Positions 44,469 through 53,800 of a stretch of 64,000 nt of DNA are shown here, piece by piece (position 1 is the stretch's first letter; each line of letters begins with the position of its first letter). The stretch is from contig JADKAZ010000002.1 of the NCBI GenBank assembly GCA_016719015.1, positions 372,001 to 436,000 on the forward strand. The letters are read 5' to 3'. The position numbers were made by a program, and so were the translations under genes. The stretch is from Chitinophagaceae bacterium. Its GTDB lineage: Bacteria; Bacteroidota; Bacteroidia; Chitinophagales; Chitinophagaceae. Under the pieces are notes generated by a model that did no database searches, was not told where the DNA came from, and worked only from the letters and a program-made list of their open reading frames with translations.

Positions 44469-46411
44469 GGGGGTCTTTTCTCCCGTCGAGGAGGAAGAGC
44501 AGGCCCCCCCCCTTCAAGAACGGAAAGGCCCGGACCTCCGGGGCCCCCCCTTCCCAATTTTTGCTTTTAATAGAGAAAAAAGCCACAATCCACCCAAAAA
44601 AAAAACCTAACCCCACCCGGGAAACCACAAAATGAAAAGAAAAAAAAAAAACAACCACCTACCCCGCCGGCCGCCCGGCCTCCCTCCCGCCCCCCCCCCC
44701 ACGGCCGGGGGGGAGGAGGCGGGGGGGGGGGACAGCCGGTCCCAAATGAGCCCCCCCCGAGGGGGCCGCGGCCCGGGGCGGCAACGGGGACGGGGGTGGG
44801 GGGCCGCGGGCCCACGGGGGGGCCCCCGGGGCCGCCCCACCAAAGAAGCGACGAGGGGGGGGGGGGGGGGCCCGACCCCCCGACGAACAACCAAAGAAAA
44901 AAGAAATTGCCGGGGCGGAGGGGGGGGGGGGCGGGGGCGCCCCCGCGGCGGGAAGCGGGCGGACCCACCGGGCCCGCCCCCGCCCGGGGCGAGGGCGGAG
45001 GGGGGGGCCAGGGCCATGGGTTGGCGAGGGAAGACAAAACCCACCCGGGTTGCCGGCCCGGGGGGGGGGGGGGGGGGGGGGGGCCCCCGCCCACCCACGA
45101 AAAACAAAAACCCCAGCCCCCACCCCAGGCGGCAGGGCAGCGGGGGGGGCGCCCCCCCGCCCCCCGCCACCGCCGGCCCCCGACGGCGGAGCCCCCCCCG
45201 GGGGGGGGCGGGGGGGAGGGCGCGCCGGCACCGGGAGGGCCGAGGGCCCCGAACACGGACCGCCGGGCCGGCCCGGGGGGGGGGGGGGGGGGCGCCCACG
45301 CCCCCAACAAAACAAAAAAAACAGACGAATTAACCGGGGGGCGGGGGAGGGACGGGGGGGGAGAAGGGGGGGGAGGGGAAAAAGAAAAAGCCCGGCGGGC
45401 CCGGGGCGGCCGCCCGGGGGGCCGGGGCCAGGAACCCCCAGGAGAACCCCAAAAGGGGGGAGGGGGGGAAACAACCCCCGGGGGGCCACAACGCCCTAAG
45501 ACCCGCCGGGGGAGCCAGGGACCCCCCCCGGGAAACACCCACCCGGAAAAAAACCCCCGCCCCGCCACAGGCAAGGCCCGGAACAAGAGCGCCGCGGGGA
45601 AGACGAAAACAACAAGAAAAAAAAAAAAACCAAAAAAAAAACCCACCAAAAAAAAAAAACCTTTTCAAACACCCCCCCTGCTTACCCAACCCACCCCCAA
45701 AAACAACCAGGGCCCGGGGGCCGGCCGCCACCCCCCAGCAAACGCCACCCAGGCCCCCCGGAGACGGGGGGGGGGGGGGGGGAGCTCAACGGGGAGGAGG
45801 GGGGGGGGGAGGCGGGAGGCAGACAAAACGGGACCCCCCGGGGGCACCCCCGGGCCCACCGGCCCCCCCCACGACACCCCAAGCCCACGCCCCCCCCGAC
45901 CCCGCGGCCAGGGGGGGGCCACCGGGGGGCCCACAGGAGGGAAGGGGGGGCCCGGCCCGCCCCGCCCGGGGGGGGGGGGCAGGACCGGGGCCCCACGGAA
46001 GGCCGGCCCAAGGCCCCGCCGGCACAGGGCGAGGGCAGGGAGGGAGGGGAGGGAGGGGCCGAGGGAAGGGGGAACAGGGGGCGGGGGGGGGGGCGGGGGG
46101 GGGGGGGGGGGAGGGCCCCGCGAGCCCGGCAGGGCCGCGGCGGGAAAGCCAAAGCAGGGAAAACCCCCCCCCGCCAGGCCCCGCCGGCCGGGGCGGGGGC
46201 AGGACAACCCCCGCCCACCGGGCCCGCCGCCCACCGACCCCGGACTGCAGGGAGCCGGGGGGGGGGGGGGGGCGCCGGGGGGTACAAAGCCCCCCCACAC
46301 GACCCAACGGGCAAGCCCCCCCCCCCACCACAGCCCAGCCCCCCCGCCGGGGGCCCCCCCACCCGGCACAGCGGGGGGAACCCAGAGGAACACACAAAAA
46401 AAAAAACAGGG
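44468..46411. other. Homopolymer-rich, T-depleted block, probable sequence artefact
   Basis: About 1.94 kb consists almost entirely of runs of G, C and A on the plus strand, with T nearly absent from about 44640 to 46380. There are G runs of 10 to 20 bases and many A and C runs. Composition is wholly unlike the AT-rich flanks. The long ORFs on both strands here encode only Gly/Pro/Arg/Lys runs. The block begins inside pyrB and ends inside another gene. T loss and homopolymer inflation are not a pattern I know from bacterial DNA, so I read it as failed base calling or consensus. It replaces an unknown length of real sequence. Confidence 0.9.
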
Positions 46412-46967
46412 GGCGCGGATGTGATGCTGATGGAGATAATGTTTTTGATGAGGCTACTGATGGCGAATGGGTCGCATGTAATTATATTAATTGGCCAGGT
46501 CAGGCTGCCTATTTAGCATGGTCTGGACTAAGACCCATCACAGAACTGGAGTATGAAAAAATGGGGGATAATAACGGCCCCCTATACTCTTTCTAATGCA
46601 GGCCAGAGCTCTGAGGTTCCCACTACTTTTTCACCACCGCCATTCGGTAATTCAAATTACATTAACTCTACAAAGGCGGCCGGGGTTTGGGGGGGGGGGG
46701 CTTTTTGAGTAATGGGTGGTACTGCAAACGGGGATTTACAGGTTCCATGGCAATGGCACCCTTTGACCCCCGTGACGCCCTGGTCATGGTGGATCCGCAA
46801 TAGATGGTTTAACTATCGCCACGGGGCTAATGGACCGGGGTGGATCAGTTATTGATATCAGTACTTTTTTGAGAACCAGCTGGAGAGAATTAAGCCAGCT
46901 TTATACGATTACGGATCTGGCAAGAAATTCTTATCATAGCTGCAGAGGTGGGCGAACGGCACCTTAA
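46412..46967 (+). pseudogene. C-terminal part of an SUMF1/formylglycine-type domain gene, broken
   Basis: The readable frame begins CDADGDNVFDEATDGEWVACNYINWPG and continues AAYLAWSGLRPITELEYEK, a pattern seen in SUMF1/FGE-sulfatase-type domains of Bacteroidota surface proteins. After frameshifts it resumes with ITDLARNSYHSCRGGRTAP and a stop at 46965-46967, matching the family's usual GGR-type ending. At least three frame changes and a G run at 46686-46699 interrupt it. The 5' part is lost in the homopolymer block. It is probably a real gene whose sequence is damaged here. Confidence 0.7.
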
Positions 46968-46990
46968 TTGAACGGCTGTAATAGAATGAC

Positions 46991-46998
46991 TATGTTTG
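46991..46998 (+). promoter_or_regulatory. -7 promoter element upstream of coaD
   Basis: TATGTTTG followed by C is a TAnnTTTGC match, 46 nt before the coaD ATG. It indicates that sequence quality has recovered by this point. Confidence 0.5.
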
Positions 46999-47043
46999 CG
47001 CCGACTGAATTTAATCTGATTATTCAATCGTTAATTGTAACTG

Positions 47044-47514
47044 ATGCCCCGAATTTGTCTTTTCCCAGGAACATTTGACCCGGTAACACTGGGTCATGTG
47101 GATATAATCAACAGGGCATTGCCGCTGTTTGATAAGATAGTTGTTGGTATTGGTTTGAATACATCAAAAGCCCCTATGTTTTCTGATGAACAGCGGTTGC
47201 AATGGATAAAAGAAATTTATAAAGATGAAGACAGGGTAGAGGGAGCAGTGTATGAAGGCTTGACGATTGATTTTTGCCGTAAAATCGGTGCACACTTTAT
47301 TTTAAGAGGAATCCGATACGTCAGTGATTTTGAATATGAGAAAACCATTGCTGATGCAAACCGGACGCTGGACAGGAGTATTGAAACCGTTTTTCTGACC
47401 GGCGAGCCAAAATATACTTCTGTGGCTTCTACGATTGTAAGAGATATAATCAGGAACCATGGTGATGCCAGTCATTTCCTTCCTGAAGTAGTTTTTAAAT
47501 CACTTCCTAAATAA
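47044..47514 (+). CDS. coaD: Phosphopantetheine adenylyltransferase
   Basis: It encodes 156 residues, the usual length. The nucleotidyltransferase motif FPGTFDPVTLGH (residues 7-18) carries the HxGH-type histidine, and the C-terminal VASTIVRDI corresponds to the ISSTxVR motif. It transfers AMP from ATP to 4'-phosphopantetheine in CoA synthesis. A thioesterase gene begins 5 nt after its stop, probably in the same transcript. Confidence 0.95.
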   Translation: MPRICLFPGTFDPVTLGHVDIINRALPLFDKIVVGIGLNTSKAPMFSDEQRLQWIKEIYKDEDRVEGAVYEGLTIDFCRKIGAHFILRGIRYVSDFEYEKTIADANRTLDRSIETVFLTGEPKYTSVASTIVRDIIRNHGDASHFLPEVVFKSLPK

Positions 47515-47519
47515 TTCAA

Positions 47520-47972
47520 ATGAGCATTTGGTTCGATAAAGGGCTGACTATTGAAAACTTTCATCAGCCCAACCAGGGTACTTTGAGTGAACACCTGGGG
47601 ATAGAGTGGACAGAGCTGGGAGATAATTTTTTGAAAGCAAAAATGCCTGTAGATCATCGAACCAGGCAGCCATATGGTTTACTGCATGGAGGAGCATCTT
47701 GTGTACTTGCAGAAACAATCGGCAGTTTTGCATCGGCCATGGTGATCGATCCTGCCAGGTTTCAATGTGTAGGATTGGAAATAAATGCCAATCATGTACA
47801 TAGTGCTACAGATGGTTATGTAACCGGAGTTGCTACTCCTTTGCATCTTGGAAAAGCTACACATGTATGGGATATAAAAATTTATAATGATAACGGAAAG
47901 ATGGTTTGTGTAAGCAGGCTTACGCTGGCTATTATTGAAAAGAGGGATTTCAAAACGCCCCGGTCTTTATAG
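47520..47972 (+). CDS. PaaI-type hotdog-fold thioesterase
   Basis: It encodes 150 residues with a single hotdog domain. The signature HGGASCVLAETIGS near residue 60 carries the conserved glutamate that acts as base in YdiI/PaaI-type acyl-CoA thioesterases. Known relatives hydrolyse aromatic or DHNA-CoA thioesters; the substrate here is not determined. It follows coaD by 5 nt, which may hint at CoA-linked metabolism. Confidence 0.88.
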   Translation: MSIWFDKGLTIENFHQPNQGTLSEHLGIEWTELGDNFLKAKMPVDHRTRQPYGLLHGGASCVLAETIGSFASAMVIDPARFQCVGLEINANHVHSATDGYVTGVATPLHLGKATHVWDIKIYNDNGKMVCVSRLTLAIIEKRDFKTPRSL

Positions 47973-47979
47973 ACATCGC

Positions 47980-48603
47980 TTACTTTGTAAATTCTTTTAT
48001 AACATCGATTACAGAGGGGTAACATTCTTGAAAAAGACTTTGGGCTTCTTTATTGGTCACCCATTTTATTTCATGAATACCTTCTTCTGTCTGCGGAACC
48101 AGGTTCTGCTCACCACTTACTTTCATATTGTACCAATGTGATTCTTTCAATATAAACCTGGCCCCTTCATGGTAAGTGTGATAGGTTATTACAAGAGGGG
48201 ATAATAATTTCACTTGCTGCAATCCTGTTTCTTCTTCCACTTCTCTGACTGCACATTCTTCCAGTGTTTCTCCTTTATCTAACTTTCCTTTTGGCAGATC
48301 CCATTTTCCCCTGCGGAATATCATTAATATTTTTTTCTTTTCATTCAGCACTAATCCTCCGGCAGCTATGACTATGGTAAACTTCTTGTAAAACGCTTTT
48401 TTCAATTCCCCCAGGTCAGGGTGATAAAACACTCCGGCATGAATTTCCGGCTGCTCCATTTCATGTATCATGGATTTTACAGTATGATTATTCAATTCGT
48501 CAATAAAGACAGCATCATCATGATGAACATAAGGTTGTAATGTTTCATCAACAGCGTCACATAAAAAAAGCGGTTTATCCCCGAAGTAAATTTTTATGTA
48601 CAT
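47980..48603 (-). CDS. Nudix hydrolase
   Basis: It encodes 207 residues. The Nudix box GKLDKGETLEECAVREVEEETGL (about residues 100-123) has all of the conserved Gly, Glu, Arg and Glu-Glu residues. An N-terminal region of about 65 residues precedes the domain. Nudix enzymes hydrolyse nucleoside diphosphates linked to another moiety; the substrate is unknown. It converges on the thioesterase with 7 nt between stops and diverges from pyrE. Confidence 0.88.
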   Translation of the reverse strand: MYIKIYFGDKPLFLCDAVDETLQPYVHHDDAVFIDELNNHTVKSMIHEMEQPEIHAGVFYHPDLGELKKAFYKKFTIVIAAGGLVLNEKKKILMIFRRGKWDLPKGKLDKGETLEECAVREVEEETGLQQVKLLSPLVITYHTYHEGARFILKESHWYNMKVSGEQNLVPQTEEGIHEIKWVTNKEAQSLFQECYPSVIDVIKEFTK

Positions 48604-48708
48604 ATTATAAGATTTGGGTTGTTGACTGCGGGCTAAGGAAGGAAGTTACGAATATATGTCTCGTAACCCTTAGCACAAGGATCATTGCTTTTTTTTATCT
48701 TCGCTGCT

Positions 48709-49344
48709 ATGACAGACGCCAAAGCCGTTGCTGAAAAACTCCTTCAGGTTAATGCTATTAAATTAAATCCCGAACAGCCCTTTACCTGGGCCAGTGGGTG
48801 GAAGAGCCCGATATATTGTGATAACAGAAAAGTGCTTTCATTCCCTTTTATCCGTGATTTTATCAAATCGGAAATGTGCAATGTAATTTTTGAAAAATTT
48901 CCTGACGCTGAGCTCCTCGCCGGGGTAGCTACGGCGGGCATTGCCTGGGGAGCTATGGCGGCAGATCAATTGAAGCTGCCTTACATATATGTGCGCCCAA
49001 AACCAAAGGAGCATGGGCTGGGTAACCAGATAGAAGGGTTTTATGAGAAAGGGCAAAAGGTGGTGGTAATAGAAGATCTTGTTTCCACAGGCAAGAGCAG
49101 CTTGCAGGTAGTTGATGTGCTGAAAAAACAAGGCCTGGAGGTAGTAGGGATGGTCTCTATTTTTACCTATGGTTTTGTGGCTGCAACGGAAGGGTTTCAA
49201 AAAGCATCTTTGATCTATTATTCCCTGACAGACTATCCAACTTTAATTGAATCGGCTGTAGAGAAAGGAATGGTATCTGCAGAACAACAAGAAGTTTTGT
49301 TAAAGTGGAGAGATGATCCGGCCAAATGGACAGGTGTTTTGTAA
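48709..49344 (+). CDS. pyrE: Orotate phosphoribosyltransferase
   Basis: It encodes 211 residues from MTDAKAVAEK. The PRPP-binding loop VVVIEDLVSTGKSSLQV is near residue 120, and the substrate segment FTWASGWKSPIYCDNRK is near residue 25. It converts orotate to OMP in de novo pyrimidine synthesis. The upstream TATCTTCG is a near match to the -7 motif. The frame extends to 48685, but the methionine at 48709 is the family start. It lies about 4 kb from pyrB, not in one operon. Confidence 0.94.
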   Translation: MTDAKAVAEKLLQVNAIKLNPEQPFTWASGWKSPIYCDNRKVLSFPFIRDFIKSEMCNVIFEKFPDAELLAGVATAGIAWGAMAADQLKLPYIYVRPKPKEHGLGNQIEGFYEKGQKVVVIEDLVSTGKSSLQVVDVLKKQGLEVVGMVSIFTYGFVAATEGFQKASLIYYSLTDYPTLIESAVEKGMVSAEQQEVLLKWRDDPAKWTGVL

Positions 49345-49367
49345 TTTACTTACCAAATTATTAGTTG

Positions 49368-49748
49368 ATGAAACCATTTCTTATTTCAGCACTGGCAATT
49401 ATTATTTCTACCGCTTCTTTTTCCCAGGTAAAGCCAATCCGTGTTGATACGATAAAAACACCCAATGCACTTTGCGAGAATTGCAAAAAAAGGATAGAAG
49501 CTTATGTAAAACCGTATGATGGGATACTGGAGATCACAGTGAACTATCGTAAGGCAGAAACAAAAGTAAAATACCTAACTGACAGAATAAATATCGAAGA
49601 GATCAAGGCATATATCGCCAATTGCGGATATGATGCAGGAGATGTACCCGCTGCCGAAGATGCGTATGAAAGGTTACCTAAAACCTGTAAAAAGTTTGAA
49701 GACGGTGGAGGGCATCCCAAGCCAAAAGTTCCGGTTCCTGCGCAATAA
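49368..49748 (+). CDS. Secreted heavy-metal-associated (HMA) domain protein
   Basis: It encodes 126 residues with a signal peptide ending near SFSQ. The HMA-like fold has the metal-binding CxxC in ALCENCKKR near residue 38 and a C-terminal Pro/Lys-rich tail (HPKPKVPVPAQ). Such domains bind Cu+ or Zn2+; periplasmic versions occur in Bacteroidota. There is no metal transporter gene next to it. It is 23 nt after pyrE, but the functional link is doubtful. Confidence 0.78.
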   Translation: MKPFLISALAIIISTASFSQVKPIRVDTIKTPNALCENCKKRIEAYVKPYDGILEITVNYRKAETKVKYLTDRINIEEIKAYIANCGYDAGDVPAAEDAYERLPKTCKKFEDGGGHPKPKVPVPAQ

Positions 49749-49806
49749 TTTTTTTCAACAGGTCGCAAAAGCGTTCCTGAGCTAGTATTCTTTAAGCCTT
49801 AGCGCC

Positions 49807-49826
49807 CCTGCCTGCCGGCAGGCAGG
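49807..49826. repeat. Perfect 20-bp GC palindrome
   Basis: CCTGCCTGCC and its complement are joined without a loop, between convergent genes. It resembles the palindromic CCTGCC elements dispersed in Bacteroidota genomes; as RNA it would be a weak terminator because the centre has no loop. Confidence 0.6.
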
Positions 49827-49841
49827 TTTGCGATACACCGT

Positions 49842-50306
49842 TCATTTCATCAGCTTCTCCAGGGTTTGCTTTCCCTCGTACCGGATAGGGTAATTGATAA
49901 AGACCGGCCCTTTTCCAACCCGGGCTTTACCTTCTACTTTTATTGTTACTTCTTTCGCCAAAAGGGCAACCAATGAGTTTTTAAGTATTTTGTTCATATC
50001 AAGCTGCAGTTTTACCGGTAGCCAGAAATCACCGTTTGCAGGGACCTGGATCATGGTGTCGATAGTAAAGTGTCCCAAGGAATTTTCTTCCATCCAGGCG
50101 TCGCCTTCAGCACTTTTTAATTTTAGTCGGGCATTATTGGGGTTAAAATAATGGAGGTCGAGAAAAAGAATAGATTCCTTCAGCCCAACCTTGCTCATCC
50201 TGACATTCTCAATCCCCCTGAAATCTGGTTGCTTGATCTGCCCGCAGGAGAATAAAAAAAAGGCTGGAAAAATGAGGAGAAGGAAGGGGAGAGTGTGATT
50301 TTTCAT
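49842..50306 (-). CDS. LEA14-like lipoprotein
   Basis: It encodes 154 residues with lipobox LFSC (Cys about 21) and an LEA type 2 (WHy-like) beta-sandwich. The segments RMSKVGLKESILFLDLHYFNPNNARLKLKSAEGDAWMEEN, then VPANGDFWLPVKLQLDMNKI, then the final VFINYPIRYEGK are typical. LEA14-like proteins may stabilise other molecules under stress; the role here is unknown. It is separated from the HMA gene by a palindrome. Confidence 0.78.
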   Translation of the reverse strand: MKNHTLPFLLLIFPAFFLFSCGQIKQPDFRGIENVRMSKVGLKESILFLDLHYFNPNNARLKLKSAEGDAWMEENSLGHFTIDTMIQVPANGDFWLPVKLQLDMNKILKNSLVALLAKEVTIKVEGKARVGKGPVFINYPIRYEGKQTLEKLMK

Positions 50307-50893
50307 GAATATAAATTAATACCTGCAAAATAGGGGAAAGGTGGCTTTGGGTGTCGTTAAAAAATTCACCTTATGTTTTATTATCTACTAATCTGGTTAG
50401 TTTTTTACCATATTGGACTATAGTGAAAAAAATGGTAAACTATAAGGTGAAATGATATTTATTTAATTAATTGTTTATTAATTGAATATAAACTATTACT
50501 TAAAATTTAAAATTCAAATATTTGAACCAATATTTTAATCATTTGTCGTTTATATTTTAAAGCTAAACACTTACAAATATAAATATCTAATGTATTGATA
50601 TTCAATCTATATTTGAATTATTATTTGTATTTACTTGAAATGAAAAAATAAACAATATTTTTTTATAATATCAGTAAGAGTAAATTAAACGATTATGGGG
50701 CCATTTGTTCCGTTTTTATGAATTATTTGGAAATTATAAATTCCGAACTCGATGTAACTCTTTATTAATTTTAGCATCTGCGAATTTTCCGGCAGTTAAC
50801 AAATTATCCTGTCTACAGGTAAATGCTTATCAAATCCAATTTGTTTTTACTAAATTCGTCTCCTCTTTCTTCACTTTCAGGACTTAGGATTCA
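50307..50893. other. AT-rich intergenic region
   Basis: This is 587 bp of strongly AT-rich DNA upstream of the giant T9SS gene. An imperfect inverted repeat TTTACCAT...ATGGTAAA is centred near 50420. No ORF, RNA or clear promoter element can be assigned with confidence; the promoter of the large gene must lie here. Confidence 0.5.
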
Positions 50894-53800
50894 ATGAGAA
50901 AACTTTACTTATTAAGTACCCTTGTATTTACAATACTTTTCGGGAGTAATTTGTCTGCCCAGGATTTTTCCAATAAAGGGAAAGATTTTTGGGTGGCTTA
51001 TGGATATCACCAGGTTATGACTCCAGGTGGGGGGCCGCAGGAAATGGTATTATATTTTGCTGCTGAACAAACCGCAAATGTAGTGGTAACCATCCCCGGG
51101 CTTGGGTATACAGCAAACTATACTGTTCCCGCCAATTCAGTTGTAACTTCAGCTCCCATTCCAAAAAATGGTCTTCAGGATGCCCGCCTAACTGCAGAAT
51201 CAACAACACCAGAAAATAAAGGAATTCATATTACCAGTGACAGGCCAATAGTTGCCTATGCTCACATTTATAATAGTAGTGTATCCGGGGCGTCTATACT
51301 TTTTCCAACTAATACTCTTGGAAAAGAATATTATTCAATAAATTTTACCAATACTTCAAATACCAATAATTCGAATTGTTGGGCTTATGTTATTGCGGCC
51401 GATACAGGTACTACAACTGTTGAAATTACTCCTAGTGCAAACACAATCAACCATCCAGCGGGAACTCCTTTTACCATTACGCTTACGCAGGGACAAGTTT
51501 ATAATCTGATGGGGCAACTTACCACTTCGGCTAATCCATTCCAGGGAGTAGACTTAACGGGAACGAAAATAAAAAGCGTAGCTTCTGCATCAGGGGCTTG
51601 TAAAAGAATAGCTGTTTTTTCAGGGAGTGGTCGAATAAGCATATCCTGTAATGCTGGTTCATCTTCTTCTGATAATTATATGGTACAGGCCTTTCCAAGT
51701 ACGGCCTGGGGAAAGAAATTTCTGACTGTTCCTGCAGCAGGCAACCAGAGTTTTAATTTATACAGAGTTTGTGTTTCTGACCCTACTGCTGTAGTCAGGA
51801 TAAATGGAGCTGTAACAGGTTTGCCATTGCAAAACGGATTCTATTATCAAATTGCTCAAACGAATCAGCCTCAAATTATTGAATCTGATAAACCAATAAC
51901 AGTTGCTCAATATTTTTCATCCCAGGGTTCTTGCGGTAATGGTAACCCCGGAGATCCGGAAGTCATCTATTTAAGTCCCGTCGAACAAAATATAAATAAA
52001 GTTCTTTGGAATGCAACACCCAATTTTGCAATTTTAACACACAGTTTTAATGTTGTCATACCCAACTCGGGTACAGCAATTTCCTCTTTCAGGTTAAGAA
52101 ATGGGGCTGGGGTAGTTCAGCCAATCGGTGCTTTTACAACGCATCCTCAGGCACCAGGCTATTCTTATTTAAGACAAGGCTTGCCTTCTTCCGGAGTTTA
52201 TTCTATAGAATCAGATTCAGGGTTTAATGCAATAGCTTATGGATTTGGGAATGCAGAATCATACGGTTATAATGCCGGTACCAACATAAAAGACATATTT
52301 CAGTATGTCACTGTTCAGAACCAATATGGCACTGTCAATTTTCCGGCAACCTGTAGGAATACTCCTTTCTATTTCTCAATGACTTTTCCTTACCAGCCCA
52401 CAAGTATTTTGTGGCAGTTCAACGGTTTATTCCCCGATTTCAATATGCCCGACCCAAGCCTTTACTTTATCGGAACAATAGTAGTAGGTGGAAAAACGCT
52501 TTATCAATACAGAATACCAACGCCTTATTCAATTCCAACTGCCGGCACTTATCCCATAAAGGTGATAGCAACCAATCCAACACCTGATGGTTGCGGAGGC
52601 ACACAGGAAATTGAGTATGATGTTCAGGTATTCAATAATCCAGTCGCTGATTTTGTTGCTAATAATGTCTGTTTTCCAGATCCAGTTCAATTCACAGATA
52701 ATTCTAACACGGATGGCCGGCCTGTTATAAGCAGGCATTGGAATTTTGGGGATGCTGCTACCAGCGGTATTAATAACCCTACTCATGCATACGCTGCACC
52801 AGGTACATATACAGTTAAGTATTCATTAATCACTGATATTGGTTGCATAGCAGATACTGTTGCACATGATGTTACTATTTCGCCTCTGCCTACTGCAGCT
52901 ATCGCAGGTAACAACCAGGTCTGTTTGAATGCACCCTCACCAAATGTTACATTTACCGGTGCTGTAGGAACGGCTCCTTATACTTTTACCTACAATATTA
53001 ATGGCGGACCTAACCAGGTAGTTACTACAACCGTCGGTAATTCTGTGACAGTAGCTGCGCCAACAGGCGTTGCAGGAACATTTGTTTATAATTTAGTAAG
53101 TGTGGCAGATGCCAGTCCGGCAATTTGCAGCCAGGCACAAACAGGCTCCGTTACTATTGTTGTCAATCCTTTACCAACTGCATCTGTTGCAGGAACAACA
53201 GCTGTTTGTATAAATTCGCCTTCGCCAAACGTTACGTTCACTGGTGCTGTTGGAACTGCTCCTTATACTTTTACATATAATATTAATGGCGGTCCCAATC
53301 AATTTATTACTACATCCGTTGGTAGCTCTGTAACTATAGCTGCGCCTACGGGGGTAGCGGGAACATTTGTTTACAATCTTGTAAGTGTGCAGGATGCCAC
53401 ATCAACATTATGTAACCAGGCACAGACCGGCGCAGCCACTATTACAATTAATCCGGATGCCGCTATCTCTTTAACTGCTGGTTCTAATACACAATCATTG
53501 TGTATCAATACACCAATTACTACGATCAGTTATACTATAACCGGCGGAGGAACCGGGGGAACTGTTTCAGGATTGCCTCCCGGAGTAACCGGCTCGTATA
53601 GCGGAGGTGTGTTTACAATAACGGGTACGCCTACTGCAACAGGAACATTTAATTATACAGTAAACACTACAGGCACTTGTTTGCAAACATCTGCTACTGG
53701 TACCATAACCGTTAACCCTGATGCTACCATTTCGCTTTCATCTCCTGCAGCAACAACAAACCAGACTTTGTGCATAAATGTTGCAATAGCTAATATTACC

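Noticed and set aside
44567..46424. Long open frames on both strands (up to 542 codons) in the homopolymer block
   Set aside because: They encode only runs of Gly, Pro, Arg, Lys and Phe and exist because the T- or A-depleted block has few stop codons. They have no domain, no start context and no codon use like the neighbours.
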